Position numbers and translations under genes: made by a program
Part shown: positions 1-6,359 of the stretch, piece by piece
Layout of the letters: each line of letters starts with the position of its first letter
Numbering within the stretch: position 1 is the first letter of the stretch
Assembly (NCBI GenBank): GCA_009784085.1
Contig: WRCJ01000049.1
Coordinates: 1-12,595, forward strand
Source of the DNA: Oscillospiraceae bacterium
GTDB taxonomy: Bacteria > Bacillota > Clostridia > Oscillospirales > UBA929
DNA: 12,595 nt
Direction: 5' to 3'
Notes under the pieces: generated by a model
The model's input: the letters and a program-made list of their open reading frames with translations, nothing else
The model's database searches: none
Told to the model about the DNA's origin: nothing

Positions 1-2
1 GG

Positions 3-461
3 CTGGACGTGGTGGCCATGGCGGCCATGGCGGACGGCGAGGGCGCGGCGGCCGTGGTGGATGTGGCGGATGCGGGGGGCAACGGGGGCGCATATGGGTT
101 GCGGCCCTTTTTGCGCGCCGTCGGGACGCGCTTCGACGCCCGATGCGAGCGATGCGAGATCTGCTACCGCATACGGCTGGAAGCGGCGGCTAGATATGCG
201 GCGCATGGCGGGTACGAGGGTTTTTCCACCACGCTTCTCATCAGCCCCTACCAACAGCACGACCGCCTGCGCGCGATAGGCGAGCAGGTGTCGTTGCGAT
301 ACGGCGTCAGGTTTGTCTACCAGGACTTCCGGCCGATGTTCCGCGCCGGCCAAAACGCGGCGCGGGAGATGGGGTTGTACAGGCAAAAATACTGCGGCTG
401 TATTTTCAGCGAGGAGGAGCGTTACGCACCAACCAATACGCCAGCCAATGCCCCAGTGTAA
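3..461 (+). CDS. queH: Epoxyqueuosine reductase QueH, C-terminal part (5' end outside the window)
   Basis: QueH (DUF208 family) reduces epoxyqueuosine to queuosine in tRNA, the last step of queuosine synthesis, in the cytoplasm; it is unrelated in sequence to QueG. The visible part shows family signatures in order: a Cys cluster C-E-R-C-E-I-C-Y followed by RIRLE, then the TTLLISPYQQH block, then Y-Q-D-F-R, and finally the GLYRQKYCGCIFSEEER block, whose cysteines belong to the metal-binding set. The frame is open to the window edge, so the GTG at position 9 is only an internal codon; the N-terminal Cys-Cys region lies outside. Between the edge and the Cys cluster is an Ala/Gly/Asp/Val-rich stretch of about 30 residues that looks like an insertion in the usual linker. 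The gene converges on ftsZ with 11 bp between stop codons and has no visible link to cell division. Family assignment is secure. Confidence 0.9.
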   Translation: MDVVAMAAMADGEGAAAVVDVADAGGNGGAYGLRPFLRAVGTRFDARCERCEICYRIRLEAAARYAAHGGYEGFSTTLLISPYQQHDRLRAIGEQVSLRYGVRFVYQDFRPMFRAGQNAAREMGLYRQKYCGCIFSEEERYAPTNTPANAPV

Positions 462-472
462 AACTACGGCTT

Positions 473-1597
473 CTACTTCTTGTGGAAGATTTTGAATATC
501 TCGTCAAAATAATCCTTGTCGTCGTTTTCCTTGGCCTGCTTCCTGCCCGTTGGCGCAACAGGTTCGGGCGGCGGGGCTTCCGGAACCGGCGGGGCCGGGG
601 CGGTGGGGGCTACGTAATAGCCGCCGTCTGTCATCACGGCGCCCTCGTCAAAGCCGGTGGCGATGACCGTGACGCGAATCTCGTCCTCCAACAAGTCGTC
701 GAAAGCCGCGCCAAAGATGATGTTCGCATCGCGATGGGCGGCTTGTTGCACCAGGTTGCAGGCAATCTCCACCTCTTCCAGGCCAATGTCCATGGAACCG
801 GTGATATTGATGAGCACACCCTTGGCGCCGTTGATGGAAGTCTCGAGCAACGGGCTCTGCACCGCCATGCGCGCGGCTTCTTCCGCTTTCCCTTTGCCCG
901 CGGCGCGGCCCACGCCCATATGGGCATAGCCGGCATCCCGCATGATGGTGGCCACGTCGGCAAAGTCGAGGTTGACAAGGCCAGGTAGCTTGATGAGATC
1001 CGAGATGCTTTGCACGGCCTGCTTCAGCACGTCGTCGGCGATTTCGAAGGCGTTGAGGAAAGTGATTTTCTGCTCCGTGACATGCTTGAGGCGTTCGTTG
1101 GGGATGACCACCAGCGAGTCCACCCGGGAGCGAAGCTCTTCGATCCCCACCTCGGCTTGTTCCATGCGGCGTTTCCCCTCAAAATGGAAGGGCTTGGTCA
1201 CCACGCCCACGGTCAGGATGCCCGCCTCCCTGGCGATGTCGGCGGCGATGGGGGCCCCGCCCGTGCCGGTGCCGCCGCCCATGCCGGCCGTGATGAACGC
1301 CATATCGGTGTTCTCCAGCAGTTTCCCGATTTGTCCTCTGTTTTCCTCAGCTGATTTGCGCCCGACTTCGGGGTCGGAACCGGCGCCCCTACCGCCGGTA
1401 AGCTTTTCCCCGATCTGCAACTTGTGGGTGGCATGCGACGCGGCCAATGCCTGTTTGTCGGTGTTGATGGCGACAAACTCTACGCCGCGCACACCTGCGG
1501 TCATCATCCGGTTGACAACGTTGTTGCCGCCGCCCCCAATGCCGATGACTTTGATAGAGACCACATTGTCGGTACCGGTGTCCATTTCAAATGGCAT
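473..1597 (-). CDS. ftsZ: Cell division GTPase FtsZ
   Basis: FtsZ is the tubulin-like GTPase that polymerises into the Z-ring at midcell. The 374-residue protein has the N-terminal GGGGNN nucleotide-binding loop (about 21-26), the signature GGGTGTGG (107-114) and the T7 synergy loop NLDFAD (209-214) with the catalytic acid. A Pro/Ala-rich linker (about 330-358) leads to the tail. The ATG at 1597 is chosen because an AGGAGGG ribosome site (1604-1610) sits 6 nt upstream and the protein begins where the family does. The frame stays open to 1765, which would add a Ser-rich leader, but that region is a 12-bp DNA repeat and the upstream ATG lies inside a promoter -10 box. The C-terminus reads DYFDEIFKIFHKK, not the common D-I-P-x-F-L type peptide that binds FtsA or SepF. 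It is the last gene of the cluster and no ftsA is adjacent. Confidence 0.97.
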   Translation of the reverse strand: MPFEMDTGTDNVVSIKVIGIGGGGNNVVNRMMTAGVRGVEFVAINTDKQALAASHATHKLQIGEKLTGGRGAGSDPEVGRKSAEENRGQIGKLLENTDMAFITAGMGGGTGTGGAPIAADIAREAGILTVGVVTKPFHFEGKRRMEQAEVGIEELRSRVDSLVVIPNERLKHVTEQKITFLNAFEIADDVLKQAVQSISDLIKLPGLVNLDFADVATIMRDAGYAHMGVGRAAGKGKAEEAARMAVQSPLLETSINGAKGVLINITGSMDIGLEEVEIACNLVQQAAHRDANIIFGAAFDDLLEDEIRVTVIATGFDEGAVMTDGGYYVAPTAPAPPVPEAPPPEPVAPTGRKQAKENDDKDYFDEIFKIFHKK

Positions 1598-1603
1598 ATA
1601 CAA

Positions 1604-1610
1604 CCCTCCT
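1604..1610 (-). promoter_or_regulatory. Ribosome binding site of ftsZ
   Basis: On the minus strand this reads AGGAGGG, a near-perfect anti-16S match, 6 nt before the ATG at 1597. It decides the ftsZ start against the longer open frame reaching 1765. Confidence 0.85.
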
Positions 1611-1637
1611 GAAATTTGATGGGAACTTGGGAAACCG

Positions 1638-1733
1638 CTGTCACTCGAACTGTCACTCGAACTGTCGATCGAACTGATGCGCGAACCGTTGCTCGAACTG
1701 CCGCTCGAACTGCCGCTCGAACTGTTACTCGAA
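1638..1733 (-). repeat. Eight 12-bp tandem repeats in the ftsZ leader
   Basis: On the plus strand eight consecutive 12-mers fit the pattern CTGNCNCTCGAA with substitutions. Units 1 and 2 are identical (CTGTCACTCGAA), units 6 and 7 are identical (CTGCCGCTCGAA), and units 3, 4, 5 and 8 diverge at the 5' end while ending in CGAA. On the ftsZ mRNA strand each unit reads TTCGAGNGNCAG-like. The block starts 40 bp upstream of the ftsZ ATG and lies between a predicted promoter and the ribosome site, so it should be transcribed in the leader. Because 12 is a multiple of 3, two minus-strand frames stay open through it and would give Ser-rich or Arg-Val-rich peptides. I regard it as non-coding. Confidence 0.9.
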
Positions 1734-1763
1734 AAAATGTAACCAAATGCGCGGGACGATGCC

Positions 1764-1792
1764 ATTATACTACACCTTGATCATCTTTGCAA
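1764..1792 (-). promoter_or_regulatory. Sigma-A-type promoter of ftsZ
   Basis: On the minus strand TTGCAA (1787-1792) is separated by exactly 17 bp from a perfect TATAAT (1764-1769). Transcription would begin near 1757, giving a leader of about 160 nt that carries the 12-bp repeats before ftsZ. The ATG at 1765 overlaps the -10 box and so cannot be the ftsZ start. This would let ftsZ be expressed apart from the upstream dcw operon, as is common for ftsZ. Predicted from consensus only. Confidence 0.75.
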
Positions 1793-1814
1793 CTGCCTTA
1801 CGTTTTTTTCACCC

Positions 1815-1848
1815 AAAAAACCACATGATTTGCTCATGATATATCATG
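1815..1848 (-). terminator. Possible weak terminator after ftsQ (AT-rich hairpins plus U-tract)
   Basis: Downstream of the ftsQ stop the minus strand contains a perfect 14-bp palindrome CATGATATATCATG (1835-1848) and an overlapping stem CATGA-GCAAA-TCATG (1824-1838), followed by TGG and six Ts (1815-1820). The two hairpins share one arm and so exclude each other. The stems are short and AT-rich, so termination would be weak or partial. The location, between the ftsQ stop and a new promoter, fits a transcription-unit boundary. Confidence 0.35.
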
Positions 1849-1860
1849 GAAAGCGTTTTT

Positions 1861-2643
1861 TTATGGGGCGGGTGTGGCATCGGGGATGTAGGAGGCCTTT
1901 TTCTGTTCGGCGGCCCTGGAAACATCGACAGTCCCGCGCGCCTCGGCGGGGAGCTCTTGCACCGCCGCCAGCATGAAGGGAATCTTAATGTCCAGATCGG
2001 ACACATCGCCCAGCAACACTTGGAATCGCTCGTTGTCATACGTAATCCGAAGCAGGTGCGCCTGCGAGACGTCTATCTCTGTCGTATCGGGCAGGAGCTC
2101 ATACCACGTGAGTTCGCGAAATAGAATCAGCAACGCCGTAAGCCTGTCCCGATCCTCCTCCGGCACGGCCGCGTCGTTGCCCGCCGCGGGCGCCTGTAGG
2201 TCAAGCCCCCAAATGAGGGGTTTGCCGGTCGGCGTCCGCATGGATGTTTGCTCCAGCAACCGTCCGGCGCCGTCGATCAACCAGCAGCTGTTCCCATGCA
2301 CGACCATCCCCATCGCCTGGCGTTCGGTGATCTCGATGACCAGCGTGCCTGGCAGCCGGTGGATCAGGCTCGCTTCGGCCACATAGGGGAAGTTGTTGAA
2401 GATGTTGAGGAGGATTTCGTTTTTATCGATAAAGAAGGGGCTGTCCCCCACGGACACGCCGGAGGCGGAAATGATGGCGCCCTCCCCGTATATCGTGCTG
2501 CCCGTCACCTCGATGCGGTTGATCTTGAAGAACAGGTTCATGGACAGCCAAACCACAAAAGCAACTAAAAAAACGCACATAAAGAAGTATATGGCTCCTC
2601 TGCGCCTGGGTTTCCTTTGCTTTTGGTTGTAAGCGACTCCCAT
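1861..2643 (-). CDS. ftsQ: Cell division protein FtsQ/DivIB (POTRA domain)
   Basis: FtsQ, called DivIB in Gram-positives, is a bitopic membrane protein that joins FtsL and DivIC and controls the septal synthase FtsW-PBP. The 260-residue protein has a short basic cytoplasmic N-terminus (KQRKPRRR), one membrane segment (about 17-38), then a POTRA domain (about 40-108) beginning FKINRIEVTGS and including the N-N-F-P-Y-V-A-E-A and LPGTLVIEITER strands. The FtsQ-type beta domain follows, with residues such as W-L-I-D-G-A-G-R-L-L (121-130). The ATG at 2643 is supported by GGAG about 8 nt upstream. It follows murG after 40 bp; a 14-bp GC palindrome (2663-2676) lies in that gap. The position murG-divIB-ftsZ is typical of Bacillota. 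Confidence 0.9.
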   Translation of the reverse strand: MGVAYNQKQRKPRRRGAIYFFMCVFLVAFVVWLSMNLFFKINRIEVTGSTIYGEGAIISASGVSVGDSPFFIDKNEILLNIFNNFPYVAEASLIHRLPGTLVIEITERQAMGMVVHGNSCWLIDGAGRLLEQTSMRTPTGKPLIWGLDLQAPAAGNDAAVPEEDRDRLTALLILFRELTWYELLPDTTEIDVSQAHLLRITYDNERFQVLLGDVSDLDIKIPFMLAAVQELPAEARGTVDVSRAAEQKKASYIPDATPAP

Positions 2644-2683
2644 ATTGTTCTCCGTGCCATGACGCCCCGCGGGGCGCGGTCCC

Positions 2684-3829
2684 TCAGCGGACAGCTTTCA
2701 CGAGTTCCATGATAATTTGATATATTTTATCCGTGGCGTCAAGAACTGCCATGCCATGCACCTCTTTTTCCATGGCATCGCGCTTTTCCTTGTCTTGCAG
2801 TAATTCTCCGACTTTTTGTAACAATACGCCGCCCGTGCATTCCGCCTCGCGGAGCATGACGGCCGCGTCCCGTCGGGCGAGTACTTGCGCGTTCTTCTCC
2901 TGGTGGTTGGCGGCCACGTTGGGCGACGGCACCAAGATGGCCGGGCGGCCGGCCACCATCAGCTCCGCCAGCGTCGACGCGCCGGCGCGGGTGATCAGCA
3001 GATCGGCGGCCATCATGGCATGGGGCATGTCGTAGATGTATTCGGTCAGGCGGAGGCCGGGATGGTCCTCCAACGCGACGCCGGCTTCCCGCACGGCGTC
3101 GGGCATCCATTCCCAGCCAAACTTCCCTGTGGCGTGGATATGGTGAAAAGCGTCCTCCCGGGCGCCCCGGGCGATAAAGTCCACCATATGGCGGTTCATG
3201 TCCCGGGCGCCCAGCGATCCGAAATAGGAGAGCAAAAGGGGTTTGTCGTCTTTTATCCCGAGCGCGGCCCGCGCCTCGGCCCGGGTGGTTTCGTAAAACG
3301 CGCCGCCCACCGGCGTGCCGGTCAGCGCTACCCGTTCGGGGCGGGGATAGGATGCCTTTGCTTCCCCAAAGCTGACCAAAACCCGCGATGCTTTGCGGGA
3401 CAGTAATTTTGTGGTAAGCCCCGGGAAAACGTTCGACTCGTGTACCACGGTCGGTATCCCCAGGCGGGCGGCCTCGCGTATGACGGGGTAGCAGACATAC
3501 CCACCGGTCCCTATCACCGCCTCCGGGTGAAACGCGCGTATGATCTTCTTCGCTTCCCGCAACGAGCGGGCCATGCGGCGCAATACCCGCCCGTTGTGCA
3601 AGACGGCCGATGGTTTGAGGCTGTGTTGCAGGCTGCTGGCCGGGATGGTCAGTATCTCATATCCGGCGCGGGGCGCCAGGTCGGTCTCCATACCGCCGTT
3701 TGTCCCCACGAAGAGTATCTCGGCGTCCGGTTGCCGCTTGCGCACCCAATCGGCTACGGCGATAGCCGGGTTGATATGTCCCGCGGTTCCCCCGCAGGTA
3801 AACAGCAGCCGCGCGCCATGCCCCGCCAT
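2684..3829 (-). CDS. murG: UDP-GlcNAc:lipid I N-acetylglucosaminyltransferase MurG
   Basis: MurG transfers GlcNAc from UDP-GlcNAc to lipid I on the inner membrane face, making lipid II. The 381-residue protein has the GGTAGHINPA loop (13-22), the GTGGYVCYP block (108-115), HESNVFPGL (130-138), the GSLGA loop (205-209, in place of GGSQGA) and the donor-site motif RAGASTLAEL with PSPNVAANHQEKNA (281-314). The start at 3829 is chosen because the protein then begins MAGHGARLLFTCGG as the family does. The frame is open to 4075, but the extra 82 residues are an Ala/Leu-rich shadow of the repetitive ftsW 3' end. The ATG lies 22 bp after the ftsW stop, in the second copy of a duplicated 10-mer; the first copy carries an out-of-frame ATG at 3839. 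Confidence 0.95.
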   Translation of the reverse strand: MAGHGARLLFTCGGTAGHINPAIAVADWVRKRQPDAEILFVGTNGGMETDLAPRAGYEILTIPASSLQHSLKPSAVLHNGRVLRRMARSLREAKKIIRAFHPEAVIGTGGYVCYPVIREAARLGIPTVVHESNVFPGLTTKLLSRKASRVLVSFGEAKASYPRPERVALTGTPVGGAFYETTRAEARAALGIKDDKPLLLSYFGSLGARDMNRHMVDFIARGAREDAFHHIHATGKFGWEWMPDAVREAGVALEDHPGLRLTEYIYDMPHAMMAADLLITRAGASTLAELMVAGRPAILVPSPNVAANHQEKNAQVLARRDAAVMLREAECTGGVLLQKVGELLQDKEKRDAMEKEVHGMAVLDATDKIYQIIMELVKAVR

Positions 3830-3840
3830 ACCCCGCCATA
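3821..3840 (-). repeat. Duplicated 10-mer carrying the murG start codon
   Basis: The minus strand reads TATGGCGGGG twice in tandem (3831-3840 and 3821-3830). Each copy contains an ATG followed by GCGGGG. Because the unit is 10 bp, the two ATGs are in different frames: the one at 3829 opens MurG, the one at 3839 opens a 60-residue frame ending near 3657. The GGCGGGG of the first copy, with the preceding AAGGGGG, probably serves as the ribosome site for the second ATG. Confidence 0.8.
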
Positions 3841-3851
3841 CCCCCTTCGCC

Positions 3852-5297
3852 TCATGATTCTGATTTGCGTTTCTTTGTTTTCCGGCCCCTGGCCCGTTTC
3901 TTGCCAACGCTATCGTCGTTGCCGGAGCCAGTGTCGGCAGCCCGTTGCCCGCCAACGCTATCGTCGTCGCCATCGCCAAGGTCAAGGCCAACGCCAAGGC
4001 CAACGCCGTCGCCAAGGCCAAGGCTGGAACCGTTGCCGGAGCCGGCGACCCGTAGCCCGCCAACGCCGTCGCCACGGTCGGAGCCGGCGCTGAGGCCGTC
4101 GCCGGGGGATGCCGCCAACTGCCTCGATACCGCCAACACGATACCCATCTCGGCCAATTGCATGATCAACGCGCTGCCGCCCGAGCTGAAGAAGGGCATG
4201 GATATGCCGGTTACCGGGATCAGGTTGGTGACCACGGCTACGTTGAGGGCAGTTTGCAACGCCAGTAGCGTGGAGATGCCGCTGACCAGCAGGGATCCAA
4301 ACCGATCGCGGGCGCGCGCGGCTATCCAATAGCCGCGCAAGATGAGAAAGATAAACAACGCCAAGATGGTGACCGCGCCGACGAGCCCCAATTCCTCGCA
4401 CACGATGGAGAAGATGAAGTCGTTATGTTCCTCGGGCAGGTAAAGCAATTTCTGCCGACTCTGCCCCAGACCCAACCCGAACAGGCCGCCCGATCCGATG
4501 GCGTACAGGGATTGTATGGCCTGATACCCCTTATCCAAAGGGTCTATAGTGGGATCTTGCCAGAGGGCGATGCGGTCTTGCGCGTACCCCAGTTCGATCA
4601 CCGCAAAATACCCCGCCGCCACCGCCGCGATCAGCAATAAGACAAACCATCCCACGCGCGTGCCGCCCGCGAACATGAGCGACACGCCCACGCCCAGAAT
4701 GAGAACGATGGCCGACAGATGCGGCTCCAAGAATAACAGCCCCGCAATGGCAACCAAGATGCCGGCGAAGGGCAAAACGCCCCATCGGAAGGTCTTCATG
4801 CGTTCCCGGTAACCGGAGATCATGGCGGCGAAGCAGACAATGACCGCCAGCTTGGCGATTTCGGACGGCTGTATGGTGGTAATGCCCAAGTCGAACCAGC
4901 GCGTGGCAAAGTTGCGCTTCACGCCGAAGAAAGGGACAAGGACCAGCAATGCGAGCGACACCGCCATGAGAGGAATGGATAAGGCGCGCCAATACTGATA
5001 CCGGAAGCGGGAGATGATAACCATGACGACCATCCCAATCAGCAGGAAAATGCCCTGCCGGACAAACTGATAGGAGGCGTCCCCCATATCCTGCAACGAG
5101 GAAGCGTAGCTGGCGGAGAATAACATGACAAGCCCAATGACAGACAAGATGACAACCAATATGGCATACGGGATGTCCACGGCGCTTTGGCGAAGCCGCC
5201 GGGACTTGGGCACTTCCGGCTCCTCGGGCTGTGTCCACTCAGCCTCCAATGGTTCATCGGGCAGCCGCAATTCGCCATTCGTTTTCTCAGGCTGCAT
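3852..5297 (-). CDS. ftsW: Lipid II polymerase FtsW/SpoVE (SEDS glycosyltransferase) with repetitive C-terminal extension
   Basis: FtsW is the multi-pass SEDS enzyme that polymerises lipid II at the septum together with its class B PBP. The 481-residue protein has an acidic/Pro-rich cytoplasmic N-terminus (1-40), then about ten membrane segments. Family motifs: TIQPSEIAKLA (141-151), LEPHLSAIVLI (190-200), LPEEHNDFIFSIVCEELG (287-304) with Asp293 matching the catalytic Asp, and LIPVTGISMPFFSSGGSA (359-376). The core ends near residue 396. The last 85 residues are Gly/Asp/Ser/Val-rich and end in a Lys/Arg-rich tail, which is unusual; the coding DNA there is repetitive. The ATG at 5297 has GGGAGGG about 5 nt upstream. 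It follows mraY after 64 bp without the usual murD. FtsW and SpoVE cannot be told apart from sequence alone; dcw position favours a division role. Confidence 0.93.
   Translation of the reverse strand: MQPEKTNGELRLPDEPLEAEWTQPEEPEVPKSRRLRQSAVDIPYAILVVILSVIGLVMLFSASYASSLQDMGDASYQFVRQGIFLLIGMVVMVIISRFRYQYWRALSIPLMAVSLALLVLVPFFGVKRNFATRWFDLGITTIQPSEIAKLAVIVCFAAMISGYRERMKTFRWGVLPFAGILVAIAGLLFLEPHLSAIVLILGVGVSLMFAGGTRVGWFVLLLIAAVAAGYFAVIELGYAQDRIALWQDPTIDPLDKGYQAIQSLYAIGSGGLFGLGLGQSRQKLLYLPEEHNDFIFSIVCEELGLVGAVTILALFIFLILRGYWIAARARDRFGSLLVSGISTLLALQTALNVAVVTNLIPVTGISMPFFSSGGSALIMQLAEMGIVLAVSRQLAASPGDGLSAGSDRGDGVGGLRVAGSGNGSSLGLGDGVGLGVGLDLGDGDDDSVGGQRAADTGSGNDDSVGKKRARGRKTKKRKSES
3900..4109 (-). 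repeat. Imperfect repeats encoding the FtsW C-terminal extension
   Basis: The region is built from imperfect copies of short GCC/AAG/AAC-type words. One 18-base word, GCCAACGCTATCGTCGT plus T or C, occurs at 3903-3920 and 3951-3968, and there are runs of GCCAAGGCCAACGCC-like units. All lie in frame in ftsW and give Gly-Asp-Gly-Val and Gly-Leu-Gly-Val peptides. The same DNA keeps another minus-strand frame open, which makes the false N-terminal extension of murG. Confidence 0.7.
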
Positions 5298-5361
5298 GGA
5301 ATCCCTCCCCGGATTAACATGGTATGGGCGTTAGGCGTCATGAATTTAATTCTTAAATGTA

Positions 5362-6333
5362 CTATATATAATTCTCAATGGCCAGCATGAAGAGGCATAT
5401 CGCGGTGGTCAGTATAGAAAAGACAAAGAATATCTTGACCTCGCCCCAGCCGCCCATCTCAAAATGGTGGTGGAGGGGCGACATGCGAAATATGCGTTTG
5501 CCCTTTGTGGCCTTAAAATAGAGCACCTGCATGATAACCGAGAGCATTTCGACGAGATAGACAAGCCCCACCGGGATGAGTAGCAGCGGCTTCCCGGAGG
5601 CGAATGCCAGCCCGCACAGGAACCCGCCCAAAAACAAGGATCCGGTATCCCCCATAAAAACGCGGGCGGGGTGGAAATTGTAAAGCAAAAACCCCGCGAC
5701 GCCGCCGGCCAGCGCGGCGGCGCTGAGCGTGGCGGCCGGCGATCCGCCATAGTAACACAACACGGCGAAGAAGAGGGCGACGGGCAACGTCACGCCCGAG
5801 CACAGGCCGTCCAAACCGTCGGTCAGGTTGACCGCGTTGACGAAGCCGGTGGTACAAATGATGGCGGGAATGAGAAAGACGAACCATACTACGTCTATGT
5901 TTACTTTGAAGAAGGGGATGTACAACGTGGGGGCGACATCGCCGAAATGGTGCATCAGGACCAGCATCGCGGCGGCGGCCACCAGCTGGAGTATAAACTT
6001 AGGCAACGCGCCCAGGCCCTTGTTCTGTCGCCTGGTCACCTTGAGAAAATCGTCCGCAAAGCCGATGATGCCATAGATCCAGGCAAAACCCAACACCAGA
6101 TAGTGGTTGAGTTCCCTTGGGTGGACGAAAATTGGCCCCAACACCAAAATGGTGACGGTAGTCCCCAATATGATCATCAGGCCGCCGATCGTGGGCGTGC
6201 CGCTTTTGCTTGCGTGCCAGTGCGGCCCGATCTCACGGATGCTCTGCCCGACGCCCAGCCGCCTGAGCAGGGGCAACAGGGGCAGGCCGGCCAGCGCAGT
6301 CACCGCCAAGGAGAGGGCAAACGCCCAAATCAT
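5362..6333 (-). CDS. mraY: Phospho-N-acetylmuramoyl-pentapeptide transferase MraY
   Basis: MraY transfers phospho-MurNAc-pentapeptide to undecaprenyl phosphate, giving lipid I, the first membrane step of peptidoglycan synthesis. The 323-residue protein is polytopic (about ten helices). It has GTPTIGGL (45-52), the Asp pair in GFADDFLK (91-98), NAVNLTDGLDGL (166-177) with the third conserved Asp, GDTGSLFLGG (228-237) and the cytoplasmic HHH motif in MSPLHHHFEMGGW (284-296). All catalytic residues known for the family are present. The ATG at 6333 has GAGGGG about 8 nt upstream and lies 26 bp after the murE stop, with no murF between them. It feeds lipid I to MurG encoded downstream. Length is normal for the family. 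Confidence 0.97.
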   Translation of the reverse strand: MIWAFALSLAVTALAGLPLLPLLRRLGVGQSIREIGPHWHASKSGTPTIGGLMIILGTTVTILVLGPIFVHPRELNHYLVLGFAWIYGIIGFADDFLKVTRRQNKGLGALPKFILQLVAAAAMLVLMHHFGDVAPTLYIPFFKVNIDVVWFVFLIPAIICTTGFVNAVNLTDGLDGLCSGVTLPVALFFAVLCYYGGSPAATLSAAALAGGVAGFLLYNFHPARVFMGDTGSLFLGGFLCGLAFASGKPLLLIPVGLVYLVEMLSVIMQVLYFKATKGKRIFRMSPLHHHFEMGGWGEVKIFFVFSILTTAICLFMLAIENYI

Positions 6334-6359
6334 GTCATTTTCCCCTCGTATAATATATT

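Noticed and set aside
482..988. Long plus-strand frames opposite ftsZ, PBP, murE and murG
   Set aside because: High GC keeps antisense frames open; the minus-strand genes have full family motifs and the antisense products match nothing recognisable.
1504..1746. 80-residue Arg-Val-repeat frame overlapping the ftsZ start
   Set aside because: It begins at a TTG without ribosome site and is open only because the repeat unit is a multiple of three; it ends inside ftsZ in another frame.
1598..1765. Ser-rich N-terminal extension of FtsZ from an ATG at 1765
   Set aside because: The ATG overlaps a perfect -10 box, the stretch is a 12-bp DNA repeat, and a strong ribosome site precedes the family-like start at 1597.
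2663..2676. Palindrome CGCCCCGCGGGGCG between murG and ftsQ as a terminator
   Set aside because: It has no T-run, and the 40-bp gap with a good ftsQ ribosome site fits continued transcription.
3830..4075. Ala/Leu-rich N-terminal extension of MurG resembling a signal peptide
   Set aside because: It lies entirely within the ftsW 3' end and is the alternate-frame reading of its repeats; MurG is cytoplasmic and begins at the GGTAGH region.
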